64,000 nt of DNA from Sulfuritalea sp. (GCA_016708585.1 JADJFK010000003.1:1-64000), one strand, 5' to 3'; counted from the stretch's first letter, positions 54,058-62,569 are shown. Numbers and translations are program-made. Notes: generated by a model not told the origin, from the sequence alone.

Positions 54058-55296
54058 ATGAGCCCGAAAGGCCGTCGGCGGAAAGCGGCCCTTGCCTTGG
54101 CCGGCGGCGGTCCGCTCGGTGCCGTCTATGAGATCGGAGTTCTGATGGCGCTGTCTGAAGCGCTGGACGGTTTCGATTTCAACGAGCTCGATGCCTATGT
54201 CGGGGTCAGTGCCGGCAGCTTCATCGCCGCCGGCCTGGCGAATGGGCTGAGTCCGGCCTATCTGTACCGGATGTTCATCGACAGCGACTCGGCCGAAGTT
54301 CCCTTCGAACCCGAGATGCTGCTGAAGCCGGCGATCGGTGAATGCGCGCGCCGCGCGGCGCGTCTGCCATCATTGTTGTTCGAAGCCATGCAGGAGTATC
54401 TGCGCAGCCCGTTGCAGCGGGGATTCCTTGCTTCCTTTCAGCGCTTGTCGCGGGCGATCCCGACGGGGGTGTTCGACAACGCCGGCATCGATGATTTCCT
54501 GGGCCGGCTGTTTTCCCTGCCCGGCCTGAGCAACGATTTCCGCCGGGTCCGGAAGCCGCTGTACCTGGTCGCGACGGACCTCGATTCGGGCACCTCGGTC
54601 GCCTTCGGCGCCAAGGGCTTCGAGCATGTTCCGATCGCCACCGCGATCAAGGCCAGCGCGGCCTTGCCGGGCTTGTACCCACCGGTCGAGATCGACGGTC
54701 GCTGGTATGTCGATGGCGCCCTGAAAAAGACGCTGCATGCGTCCGTCGCCCTCAAGGCCGGGGTGCGGCTGGTACTTTGCATCAACCCGCTGGTGCCCTT
54801 CGATGCCAGGCATGCCGCGCACGAACGGCATAGCCGGGAGCGCAAGCTGGTCGATGGCGGCCTGCCCGTGGTCCTGGCGCAGACCTTCCGTGCCATCATC
54901 CATTCGCGCATGAAGACCGGCCTGGCCAAGTACGGCATCGAGTACAAGGACGCCGACGTCATCCTGTTCGAGCCCGGTCGCGACGACGCCGACATGTTTT
55001 TTACCAACATCTTCAGCTATGCCGACCGCAAGAGACTCTCGGAGCAGGCCTACCGCAAGACGCGGGAAGAACTGCTGCGCCGCCATGACGAACTGGCGCC
55101 GAAACTGGCACGCCACGGGGTGAGCATCAACCTCGATGTCCTCACCGATCCGCACCGTTCCCTGGCGCGACGCATGGGGCAGTTGAAGCGGCACCGTGCC
55201 AGGACCATGGGACTTACCGCGCTGCGCCTTTCCGACACGCTCGACGACCTCGCCCGGGCGGTGCGGCGCATGCAGGCCAGGCCCCGTGCGGCATGA
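54058..55296 (+). CDS. Patatin-like phospholipase, cytoplasmic
   Basis: 412 residues, no signal peptide. Oxyanion loop LAGGGPLGAVYEIGVLMALS, nucleophile Ser in VGVSAGSFIAAGLANGL, and catalytic Asp in WYVDGALKKTLHA. The C-terminal third is helical and basic (RRMGQLKRHRARTMGL). Similar proteins occur beside phasin and PHA genes in betaproteobacteria. It probably hydrolyses lipid esters, possibly stored wax or TAG, or phospholipid on the inclusion surface. It starts 51 bp after the phasin. Confidence 0.83.
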   Translation: MSPKGRRRKAALALAGGGPLGAVYEIGVLMALSEALDGFDFNELDAYVGVSAGSFIAAGLANGLSPAYLYRMFIDSDSAEVPFEPEMLLKPAIGECARRAARLPSLLFEAMQEYLRSPLQRGFLASFQRLSRAIPTGVFDNAGIDDFLGRLFSLPGLSNDFRRVRKPLYLVATDLDSGTSVAFGAKGFEHVPIATAIKASAALPGLYPPVEIDGRWYVDGALKKTLHASVALKAGVRLVLCINPLVPFDARHAAHERHSRERKLVDGGLPVVLAQTFRAIIHSRMKTGLAKYGIEYKDADVILFEPGRDDADMFFTNIFSYADRKRLSEQAYRKTREELLRRHDELAPKLARHGVSINLDVLTDPHRSLARRMGQLKRHRARTMGLTALRLSDTLDDLARAVRRMQARPRAA

Positions 55297-55365
55297 AGCG
55301 GTTTGGCTGACTGCCCAGCCCATGCTTTCTGCTATTCTCGGTTCATTGCTTGAGAGTGGTGTTTG

Positions 55366-56013
55366 ATGGAAAGAAAGCCCAAGCGCCGCACACGCGAGCG
55401 CATCCTGGAAACCTCGCTGCAGCTGTTCAACGACTTCGGCGAGCCGAATGTCACGACGCAGCTGATCTCCGACGAGATGGGCATCAGCCCGGGCAATCTC
55501 TACTACCATTTTCACAACAAGGACGAGATCATCGAATCGTTGTTCGCCGACTTTGAGCGCGACATCGAGGACACCCTGGCCGCGCCAACACGGCGGGCAC
55601 CGAATGTCGAGGACATCTGGCTCTTTCTGCACCTGATCTTCGAGTCCATCTGGAAGTTCCGCTTCCTCTACCGCGACATCAACGAACTGCTGTCGCGCAA
55701 CCGGCTGCTGGAAACCCACTTCAAGCGCATCGTGGCGCGCAAGGTCGGCACCGCGACGGCGATCTGCAAGGGCCTGGTGGCGACCGGCGACATGCGGGCA
55801 ACGCCGGCCGAGATCCAGGCGCTGGCGGTCAATATGACGGTGGTCGCGACGTACTGGCTGTCCTTCGAGTTCGTCAGCGATCCGCGCAAGAAGATCGACG
55901 CCAACAGCCTGTCGCGCGGCGCCTTCCAGGTCATGGCGCTCGCGGCGCCCTACCTGGTGGGCCGGTCGCGCAAGCTGTTCGAGGAAGTGTCGAAGAACTA
56001 CCTGACTGACTAA
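55366..56013 (+). CDS. TetR-family regulator
   Basis: 215 residues. N-terminal HTH at ~10-55: TRERILETSLQLFNDFGEPN, then ISDEMGISPGNLYYHFHNKD, the classic TetR recognition helix. The C-terminal domain has aromatic and basic residues (IWLFLHLIFESIWKFRFLYR) that may hold a hydrophobic ligand such as acyl-CoA, as in some FabR/PsrA-like regulators. Its likely targets are the neighbouring lipid genes; candidate operators are at 58474-58535 and 53443-53459. Start at ATG 55366. The TPR gene follows after 7 bp. Confidence 0.85.
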   Translation: MERKPKRRTRERILETSLQLFNDFGEPNVTTQLISDEMGISPGNLYYHFHNKDEIIESLFADFERDIEDTLAAPTRRAPNVEDIWLFLHLIFESIWKFRFLYRDINELLSRNRLLETHFKRIVARKVGTATAICKGLVATGDMRATPAEIQALAVNMTVVATYWLSFEFVSDPRKKIDANSLSRGAFQVMALAAPYLVGRSRKLFEEVSKNYLTD

Positions 56014-56020
56014 GAACGTG

Positions 56021-56818
56021 ATGAGTCATACGAGTGCAAAGCGGGCCTGGAATAAGTTTCCCCATGCGGACAAGTCGTTTGTTTACGCCGGCGCCGCGCT
56101 GAAGAAGAACTGGGAACGCCTGCATCGCGGCGACCGCGAGCCCTTTCCCGTCGATTCCGCCGTACAGGAGGCCTGGCGGCTCTATCACCAGGGCGAGTTC
56201 CAGGCCGCCTGCGAGGCGGGCCTCGCCGCCGGTCTGGATGGCTACACCGCCGCCAACAAGGCCGCGATGATTTACGCCACCTACCTCGAGGACAACGACA
56301 GGCGCAAGCTGGAACTGTTTGAGGCCATTTCCGCGCGTAGCGACGAACTGCAGCGCGCGCAGCCGAAGAACGTCAACGGGCATTACTTCCAGGCCTATGC
56401 GCTGGGCCGCTACAGTCAGGGAATTTCGGTCCTCAAGGCTCTGACGGATGGCCTGGGCGGCCGGATCAAGTCGGCGCTGGAGGCGACTTTACGGCTCGAT
56501 CCGAAGCACGCCGAGGCGCATGTCGCGCTGGGCGCCTATCATGCCGAGGTGGTGGACAAGATGGGCGCCATGGTGGCCAGGCTGACCTACGGCGCGAGCA
56601 GGGAAGTCGCCATCAAGCATTTCGATACGGCATTGAAGCTGGTCCCGGATTCGGCGATCGCCCGCATCGAGTATGCCAATGCGCTGGTCCTGCTGTTCGG
56701 CGACAAACGCATGGATGACGCGGTCGATCTCTACGAAAAGGCCGCCGCGGCGGCCCCGGTCGAAGCCATGGAAAAGCTCGACGTCGAGCTGGCGAAGTCG
56801 GAGCTGGAAGAGGAGTAG
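56021..56818 (+). CDS. TPR-repeat protein
   Basis: 265 residues, no signal peptide seen. Tetratricopeptide-like units: AWRLYHQGEFQAACEAGLAA, ATLRLDPKHAEAHVALGAYH, AIKHFDTALKLVPDSAIARI, and MDDAVDLYEKAAAAAPVEAM. The PKNVNGHYFQAYALGRYSQG segment is common in TPR proteins of PHA-producing betaproteobacteria, but I know no function. It follows TetR and converges with the wax synthase gene 4 bp away. ATG at 56021; GTG at 56018 is in the same frame. Confidence 0.75.
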   Translation: MSHTSAKRAWNKFPHADKSFVYAGAALKKNWERLHRGDREPFPVDSAVQEAWRLYHQGEFQAACEAGLAAGLDGYTAANKAAMIYATYLEDNDRRKLELFEAISARSDELQRAQPKNVNGHYFQAYALGRYSQGISVLKALTDGLGGRIKSALEATLRLDPKHAEAHVALGAYHAEVVDKMGAMVARLTYGASREVAIKHFDTALKLVPDSAIARIEYANALVLLFGDKRMDDAVDLYEKAAAAAPVEAMEKLDVELAKSELEEE

Positions 56819-56821
56819 GGC

Positions 56822-58447
56822 TTACTTGCGGAACCGCTTCGGTATCCGTCGCGCGGTGGTGGGCCCGGAAGTCATGTCTCCGGCGGAGCCGGAGCCGGTA
56901 TCCCCTGCGGACGGCGCCGGTGATACGGCGGCGGCCGACGACTTTGGCGCGGCCTTGCGTCGTGCCGGTTTACGGGGTGCCGGCACCCCGGTGACGCGCC
57001 GGCCGAACAGCTGTTCCTCGGCCAGGATCGGGTCGAGCGGCCGGTCCCATTCCAGCATCAGCAGCGCCAGCAGCATTTTTTCGAACTCGGCGGCGAACAG
57101 CGGCGTGACGGTCTCGGGGTCGGGGATGAAGTGGCGGTCGCTGATCAGGCTGAACTGCACCGCATCGTTGTAGCTGAGTATGGAGACGCCGACGCCGATG
57201 TCGCCCGACTGCGGCACCCAGAACATGCACTGGTCGAGCCGGTTGCCGGCGAGGTAGAGCGGCTCTTTCGGTCCCGGCACGTTGGTCATCACCGCGCTGG
57301 CCTTGGCCGCCAGCATGTCGAGGAAAGCCTGTTGCACCAGCTTGGGCGCCAAACCGACGGCAGCCAGCAGGCCCAGTGTCAGCGGCGGCTGGAAGGAGTG
57401 CTTCAGTTCGTCCATGCGTTCGCGCACCAGGAACAGCCGCGCGAAGGGGTTGCCCTCCCAGATCGGCAGCGACAGCGTGACCAGGCCGAAGCGGTTGCCC
57501 AGCGTGCCCTCGTCGCCGGCCGAGCGCAGGTTGACCGGCACCATCGCGCGCACCTCGATGCCTTCGACGTTTTCGCCCTTCTGCTTCAGGTAGGCGCGGA
57601 TGGCCCCGGCCACGGTCGAGAGCAGCACGTCATTGACCGAGCAGCCGAGCGCCTTGCCCAGCGCCTTGACCTCGGCCAGCGGCAGCGACTCGGCCCAGGC
57701 CACGCGCTTCACGGTGCCGGTGTGGCCCTTGAGGCGGGTCGGCGAATCGGGCGGCATCGCCAGCAGCTTGGCGAGCTCGGCCAGCAGGCCAATGCCATAC
57801 TGGCCGTAGGTCTGCAGGCGATCCGTATCCTGTGCCAGGGTCAGCGCCTTGCTGCCCAGGTCGCTGCCGGCATGGAAGGCCGTGCCGAGGGACTCGGCCA
57901 GGGTTTCGAGCAGGCCGCGCGAGGGTTCGTCGCCGTCGCCCTCGTCGTCGCGCAATGCCTGCGGTGCCATTTGCGGCGGCGCCTCGGGCGACGGGTCGGT
58001 GAGCGACAGCACCACGCCGACCAGGGCAATACCGTCGGCGATGCTGTGGTGGATGCGTACCACCATAGCCGATCCGCCTTCGTAGTCCTCGATCAGGTCG
58101 AAGCGCCACAGCGGCTTGCCCGGGTTCAGCGGTTGTACGGCGAGTTCGCCCGCCAGTGCCTGCAGCGCGACCTTGCCCGAACCCCTGGGCAGGGCGCGGC
58201 GCCGCAGGTGGGCATCGATGTCGAAGTCGGGATCGTCTTCCCAGAAGGCGCCGCCGACTTCCTGCACCGCGCACTGGCGGAAGCGTCGGTAGCGGGCAAC
58301 CAGCCGTGCCGCGATGGTGTTGCGCAGGCGGTCGAAATCCATGCGCCGGCTGAAGACCATGACGCCGAGGATCATCATCAGGTTCGTCGGCCGGTCCATG
58401 CGCAGCCATGCGGTATCAACGGCGGACATCTTCTCGCGTCGCGGCAT
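56822..58447 (-). CDS. Wax ester synthase/acyl-CoA:diacylglycerol acyltransferase
   Basis: Makes wax esters from acyl-CoA and fatty alcohol, or TAG from DAG. 541 residues from the ATG at 58447. DTAWLRMDRPTNLMMILGVM is the family's N-terminal signature, the catalytic HHxxxDG is His133, His134 and Asp138 in RIHHSIADGIAL, NDVLLSTVAGAIRAYL and VMTNVPGPKEPLYLAG follow. The last ~60 residues exceed the family length: PAPRKPARRKAAPKSSAAAV, then an acidic/Gly part and ARRIPKRFRK. The frame is open upstream through two 15-residue repeats to 58582, so a longer start is possible, but conserved sequence begins near 58447. Divergent from the acyl-CoA-binding protein. Confidence 0.92.
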   Translation of the reverse strand: MPRREKMSAVDTAWLRMDRPTNLMMILGVMVFSRRMDFDRLRNTIAARLVARYRRFRQCAVQEVGGAFWEDDPDFDIDAHLRRRALPRGSGKVALQALAGELAVQPLNPGKPLWRFDLIEDYEGGSAMVVRIHHSIADGIALVGVVLSLTDPSPEAPPQMAPQALRDDEGDGDEPSRGLLETLAESLGTAFHAGSDLGSKALTLAQDTDRLQTYGQYGIGLLAELAKLLAMPPDSPTRLKGHTGTVKRVAWAESLPLAEVKALGKALGCSVNDVLLSTVAGAIRAYLKQKGENVEGIEVRAMVPVNLRSAGDEGTLGNRFGLVTLSLPIWEGNPFARLFLVRERMDELKHSFQPPLTLGLLAAVGLAPKLVQQAFLDMLAAKASAVMTNVPGPKEPLYLAGNRLDQCMFWVPQSGDIGVGVSILSYNDAVQFSLISDRHFIPDPETVTPLFAAEFEKMLLALLMLEWDRPLDPILAEEQLFGRRVTGVPAPRKPARRKAAPKSSAAAVSPAPSAGDTGSGSAGDMTSGPTTARRIPKRFRK

Positions 58448-58471
58448 CGTGGTCTTTCCCAATTGTGCGGA

Positions 58472-58561
58472 CATATCCCACAAGGGGATACCGTCTCCGT
58501 CGCCATCGCCCGGAGGCATATCCCACAAGGGGATACCGCCTCCGTCGCCGTCGCCCGGAGA
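58472..58561. repeat. Two tandem 45-bp direct repeats with operator-like palindromes
   Basis: Units at 58472-58516 and 58517-58561 differ at about 3 of 45 bases. Each contains TATCCCACAAGGGGATA (58474-58490 and 58519-58535), arms TATCCC/GGGATA with a 5-base spacer. They lie between divergent wax synthase and ACBP genes. On the minus strand they are also an open frame starting MSPGDGDGGGIPLWD. Confidence 0.75.
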
Positions 58562-58563
58562 CA

Positions 58564-58569
58564 TATAAT
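58564..58569 (+). promoter_or_regulatory. Candidate -10 box before the acyl-CoA-binding protein gene
   Basis: TATAAT, 46 bases before the ATG at 58616, directly after the tandem repeats; no clear -35. Confidence 0.4.
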
Positions 58570-58615
58570 ATTCGAAGCCCAATCCGGGCGACCATTCCTT
58601 GACGGTGAAGACGAC

Positions 58616-58873
58616 ATGAGCAATCTCAAGAAGAAGTTCGAAGCGGCAGCGGCCGATTCCAAGAAGCTTCCCGAGCGGCCCTCCAACGATGTGCTGTTGC
58701 AGCTCTACGCGCTCTACAAGCAGGGCAGCGAGGGCGACGTGGAGGGCAAGCGACCCGGGTTCACCGACATGGTCGGGCGCGCCAAATACGATGCGTGGGC
58801 CGCGGTCAAGGGCACTTCAACCGACGACGCCATGAAGCGTTACATTGACCTGGTCGGTTCCCTGAAAGGCTGA
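58616..58873 (+). CDS. Acyl-CoA-binding protein
   Basis: 85 residues, the size of eukaryotic ACBP. Four-helix motifs: LKKKFEAAAADSKKLPERPS, DVLLQLYALYKQGSEGDVEG with the YALYKQ CoA-binding motif, KRPGFTDMVGRAKYDAWAAV with the conserved KYDAW, and KRYIDLVGSL. It keeps long-chain acyl-CoA in solution and delivers it to acyltransferases. In bacteria it is patchily distributed. Divergent from wax synthase, whose substrate it would supply. The final codons form part of a terminator hairpin. Confidence 0.93.
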   Translation: MSNLKKKFEAAAADSKKLPERPSNDVLLQLYALYKQGSEGDVEGKRPGFTDMVGRAKYDAWAAVKGTSTDDAMKRYIDLVGSLKG

Positions 58874-58887
58874 CGCAGCCTTTCAGG
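58861..58887 (+). terminator. Terminator hairpin overlapping the ACBP stop codon
   Basis: CCTGAAAGGCTG (58861-58872) and CAGCCTTTCAGG (58876-58887) form a perfect 12-bp stem with a 3-base loop. No long T-run. Confidence 0.65.
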
Positions 58888-58913
58888 GCCGCAGTCGGCC
58901 CGGCTCGGTCTGC

Positions 58914-58942
58914 AAAAAGTCGGCGCTCGCGCGACGGCGATG
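58914..58942 (+). repeat. 25-bp dispersed repeat, copy 9
   Basis: AAAAAGTCGGCGC, then TCGCGCG, then ACGGCGATG, between ACBP and the MBL gene. Confidence 0.75.
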
Positions 58943-58955
58943 CCGTGATGCGCGG

Positions 58956-61199
58956 CTAGCGGGCGGTGCCGCGATAGCGCGGGGCGGCGTAGGGGTGCGT
59001 ATTGCGGAAGGCCTCGAACAGCTTCCAGCGCACCACCGGAATCCGGGAAACCAGCCGCAGGGGTACCGAGTAGAGTTCGCAACTGTCCAGCGCTATCGCG
59101 GGCATCAGGTGTTCGGGCCCGGCCTGTTGCTCATGCACCTTCGGCGACATGGACTGGAACAGGACATCCGAACCCCAGAATTCGCCCATGCCGAGCACCG
59201 GCGCCCCTTCCTTGTCGCCCATGGAAAGCCGTCCCTTGCCGACCAGGTGCAGGTGTTCCGGGTCATCCGGGAATTTCTCTCCGGCATGCAACTCCGTAAT
59301 CCTGCAGTTCTTGGCCAGCGAGAACAGGATGGGATTGGTCACCGCGTCGCTGAAGAGGAATGTGCGCCGCAGGCGTTCCTCGACTTTGCGCACGGCGAGC
59401 AGATCGGCGCTTGAATAGAAGCGCTCGATGAAATTGCGATACAGGTCGGACGGCAGGCGCAGGGCCTTGACGAAGCCCACCGAGCGGTAGGTTTCGTCGC
59501 TGGGCTGGTCATAGATTGCGGCGGGTTCGGCCAGCAGCGAGCCGCTGAACAGGAAATGGGAATTTCGCGGATCCTGCGTCAGCATTTCGACCTTGCCGGC
59601 GAGCAACAGGTAAATCTCGGGAGGCTTTTTCCCGGCCGGCGTGATGATGGTTTCCGGATTGAAGGTGACGATCCGGTTGTTGAGCAGCATGTGCAGGCGT
59701 TCCACCGGAACCGTGGGGAAGTAGCTCTTGAGGAACTCGCTGGCATCGCGCAGCAGGAAGTTCTGCTCGCCGGGAATCATCACGTCGAGGGTGCCGAAGG
59801 GCGCCCCCGAACCGATGCGCCGTTCGGCATCGGTCAGTTCCCGCGCGGTATGGGCCAGCAGAAGACGCTTCGAGGTGTCGGCGGCAAAGTCGATGGCGTT
59901 GCCGTGGATCATGCCGCCGCCGATGTCGATCTTCTTCAAGTCGGCCGGCTCCAGGTATTCCGCCTTGATCGCCGCCGTACGCCCGGGACTGAGGCCCAGC
60001 GCCATGTCGTCGGCGCGGGTCATGGCGTCGAGCACGGAGAACGACGCGATGTCGGCGAGGTGGGTATAGGTGCGATAGCCGCCTTCCCACAGCACGCGGA
60101 AATTGAACACCGTGGTTTCCACCGGATGCGGCGACATCACCGGGCGGACTTCCAGTCCCATGATGTCGTTCCATTGCCCTTCTTCGAGGTCGCAGATGTC
60201 GAAATACTTGGAGAATTCGCATTCCGGTATCGACAGCAGGGCGCAGAACTTCCGCGTTACCGAGGCACGCACCAGCGGCGTGGCGAAATACTGCAGCGGC
60301 TGGTCGCATTGCAGCAGCGTGGTCAGGCCGGCGAAGTGGTCATCGTGGCAGTGGGTGTGGAAGACGCCGGCCACCTCCTTCTTGCCTATGCCGAGGGCAT
60401 CGAGGCTGTAGTGGATGTTCGGACCCGCGTCGATCAGGTAGACCCGCCCCTGATGGATCAGGACGCTGCCCATCGCCGGACGGTTGTAGTCCCAGCCGTC
60501 GCCGTCGCCGGCATGCACCACGGCGAAGTAATGGCGGTCGATGTCGACGTGGCTCAGCGGGTAGGGGCAGGGATAGGTTTCGTGCAGGCGCAGGTTGAGG
60601 TCGATTTCGACGCAGTCTTCGCCGTGGCGGATCTCGAACACGTTGTTCGCCACGCGCTCGATGCTGACGCCGGTGCCGATGTCCAGCGGGCCGGTGGTCA
60701 GTGGCAGGCATTCGACGAAGGTATCGGGCTGCGAAATCTGGCCGAAGGCAAACTTGAGCTTGATCCGCATCAGCTCTTCGGCGATCCCTTCATCGATGCC
60801 GGCCTTGACCATTTCCTCGGCCGAGATCAGGCCGTAGTTGCCGCGGTGGATGTAGCGCAACTGCGCGGCCAGCTGTTCCGGGGTGCCGATCAGTTTCGGC
60901 TTCCTGCCGGTGTTGTTCGGATGGTTGGGGATCAGCATGCCCTGGCGATAGAGCATTTGCAGGATCGGGAACTCGGCCAGGTTGCACAGGTGCCCGTTTT
61001 GCACCATGGTGTCCGACAGGAGGATCGCGTTCGGTCCGTTTTCGAAGGCGATGCCATTCTGTTCGGTGGTCTGGATGATGCCACGGCGCAGCAGGTGCTT
61101 GACGCTGTCGGCGGGCGATCCGCAAAGCAGGTAAAGCCCGGCGGCCGGAATCTCGACGTAGGAAATTCCGTTGGCGACGACGAGTTTGCGTATCGACAT
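58956..61199 (-). CDS. Metallo-beta-lactamase-fold protein with cyclic-nucleotide-binding-like domains
   Basis: 747 residues. Residues ~1-200 have no domain known to me. Residues ~240-500 are an MBL fold: VYLIDAGPNIHY, then the metal motif FHTHCHDDHFAGLTTLL near residue 280. Residues ~545-745 hold two segments like cNMP-binding domains (EIYLLLAGKVEML, HLHLVGKGRLSMGDKEGAP). No transmembrane helices. The combination suggests a hydrolase or sensor regulated by a nucleotide; substrate is unknown. The ATG at 61199 is the start; the upstream open frame lacks conserved sequence. It converges with ACBP, and its place in the lipid cluster may be incidental. Confidence 0.75.
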   Translation of the reverse strand: MSIRKLVVANGISYVEIPAAGLYLLCGSPADSVKHLLRRGIIQTTEQNGIAFENGPNAILLSDTMVQNGHLCNLAEFPILQMLYRQGMLIPNHPNNTGRKPKLIGTPEQLAAQLRYIHRGNYGLISAEEMVKAGIDEGIAEELMRIKLKFAFGQISQPDTFVECLPLTTGPLDIGTGVSIERVANNVFEIRHGEDCVEIDLNLRLHETYPCPYPLSHVDIDRHYFAVVHAGDGDGWDYNRPAMGSVLIHQGRVYLIDAGPNIHYSLDALGIGKKEVAGVFHTHCHDDHFAGLTTLLQCDQPLQYFATPLVRASVTRKFCALLSIPECEFSKYFDICDLEEGQWNDIMGLEVRPVMSPHPVETTVFNFRVLWEGGYRTYTHLADIASFSVLDAMTRADDMALGLSPGRTAAIKAEYLEPADLKKIDIGGGMIHGNAIDFAADTSKRLLLAHTARELTDAERRIGSGAPFGTLDVMIPGEQNFLLRDASEFLKSYFPTVPVERLHMLLNNRIVTFNPETIITPAGKKPPEIYLLLAGKVEMLTQDPRNSHFLFSGSLLAEPAAIYDQPSDETYRSVGFVKALRLPSDLYRNFIERFYSSADLLAVRKVEERLRRTFLFSDAVTNPILFSLAKNCRITELHAGEKFPDDPEHLHLVGKGRLSMGDKEGAPVLGMGEFWGSDVLFQSMSPKVHEQQAGPEHLMPAIALDSCELYSVPLRLVSRIPVVRWKLFEAFRNTHPYAAPRYRGTAR

Positions 61200-61290
61200 C
61201 ACTGGTACCCGGGCAAACAGTTGGAGCGGCAATTCTAAAGCAGAACCCGAACAGGGACTGCCCGGGCAGTCAGCGATCAGGGGCGCAGGT

Positions 61291-61899
61291 TCATTTCCCG
61301 GCCCAGAGTTCCTCCACCCGGGCATCGCGACCGCAGGCGAAGCGATAGTAGCTGTAGCGGATCGGGTTTTTCTTGTAGTAGTCCTGGTGGTAGTCCTCGG
61401 CCGGCCAGAACTTCCAGGCCGGCACGATCTCGGTTTCGATGCGGGCGAAGCGGCCGCTGCGGAGCAGTTCGTCGCGGCTGGCTTCGGCGATGGCGCGCTC
61501 GGCCTCGCTCTGCCAGTAGATGCCGCTGCGGTAGGCGGTGCCCTTGTCGCAGAACTGGCGGTCCTTGACCGTCGGATCGATGTGGCGCCAGAAGTAATCC
61601 ACCAGTTGCCGGTAGCCGATCTTCTGCGGATCGTAGATCACGCGCACCGCTTCTGCGTGGCCGGTGCCGCCGGTGGCCACCTCGTAGTAGGTGGGGAAGG
61701 CCTTGCTGCCGCCGATGTAGCCCGACTCGGCCTCGATCACGCCGGGAAGCTTTTCGAAATCCTGTTCCATGCACCAGAAGCAGCCGCCGGCGAAGAACGC
61801 GGCAGCCATGCCGGGGGGCACGGGCCGCTCCTGGGCTTTTGAGGTGCAGCCCAGCATCAGCCCGGCTGCAAGCAGCAGGGTGGTCAGGGCTGGCCTCAT
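61291..61899 (-). CDS. msrA: Peptide methionine sulfoxide reductase A, lipoprotein form
   Basis: Reduces the S-epimer of methionine sulfoxide. AFFAGGCFWCMEQDFEKLPG holds the catalytic Cys; GYIGGSKAFPTYYEVATGGT and HAEAVRVIYDPQ follow, and a resolving Cys is near the end (FACGRD). The N-terminus (LTTLLLAAGLMLGCTSKA) ends in a lipobox, so the enzyme sits in the envelope, not the cytoplasm. 202 residues. Its ATG overlaps the msrB TGA (ATGA), so the two are co-translated. Confidence 0.92.
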   Translation of the reverse strand: MRPALTTLLLAAGLMLGCTSKAQERPVPPGMAAAFFAGGCFWCMEQDFEKLPGVIEAESGYIGGSKAFPTYYEVATGGTGHAEAVRVIYDPQKIGYRQLVDYFWRHIDPTVKDRQFCDKGTAYRSGIYWQSEAERAIAEASRDELLRSGRFARIETEIVPAWKFWPAEDYHQDYYKKNPIRYSYYRFACGRDARVEELWAGK

Positions 61900-62405
61900 G
61901 TGCGCAGCGGCGGCAGGGCTTCGCCGCGGGGCACGAAACGCAGGGCGACGCCATTGTTGCAGTAGCGCTTGCCGGTCGGCTTCGGCCCATCGTTGAAGAC
62001 GTGACCCTGGTGGCCGCCGCAGCGTGCGCAATGGTATTCGGTGCGCGGATAGATGAGCTTGAAATCGGTGGACGTCCCGAGCGCATCCGGCAGTCCCTGC
62101 CAAAAGCTGGGCCAGCCCGTGCCGCTCTCGTATTTGTGGGCGGCGTCGAACAGCGGCAGGCTGCACGCGGCACAGATGAAGGTACCGGGGCGCTTTTCGG
62201 CATTCAGCGGACTGGTCCCGGCACGTTCCGTCCCCTCCTCGAACAGGACGTGGAATGCCTCGGCAGGAAGCAGCCTTTTCCATTCCTCCCTGGCCTTGGT
62301 CAGCGGAAATTTTTCCGCGGCGCGCGCCCCGCGCGTGGCGCCAAGCGGGAGCGCAGCGGCGGCGAACAATCCGGAAAGGCCTGCAACCCATTTGCGACGG
62401 TTCAT
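61896..62405 (-). CDS. msrB: Peptide methionine sulfoxide reductase B, Tat-exported
   Basis: Reduces the R-epimer of methionine sulfoxide. The N-terminus MNRRKWVAGLSGLFAAAALP has a twin-arginine signal. CAACSLPLF and CARCGGHQGHVF carry the two CxxC zinc pairs, GTGWPSFWQ is the substrate loop, and KRYCNNGVALRFVPRG contains the catalytic Cys. 169 residues. With msrA it repairs exported proteins. Divergent from an ECF sigma gene. Confidence 0.93.
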   Translation of the reverse strand: MNRRKWVAGLSGLFAAAALPLGATRGARAAEKFPLTKAREEWKRLLPAEAFHVLFEEGTERAGTSPLNAEKRPGTFICAACSLPLFDAAHKYESGTGWPSFWQGLPDALGTSTDFKLIYPRTEYHCARCGGHQGHVFNDGPKPTGKRYCNNGVALRFVPRGEALPPLRT

Positions 62406-62569
62406 TTGGTTCTCCAGTGGTCATTGGTCGCCCGCGGGGCAGGTGACCGGTTTTCCTGAGCTTCTGGTGCTTGGTCGCGCATCTTCGCGATTGCTTACAG
62501 ATCCGATTGTGATTGTCGAAGTTCCCGATGTTGGGCCAAAATAGGCGATCCTTTTACCCTGTGTGCGCC

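Noticed and set aside
59556..61238. 560-codon open frame opposite the MBL gene
   Set aside because: It is the mirror of a clearly conserved gene in GC-rich DNA; no domain, no RBS, biased His/Gln/Ala composition.
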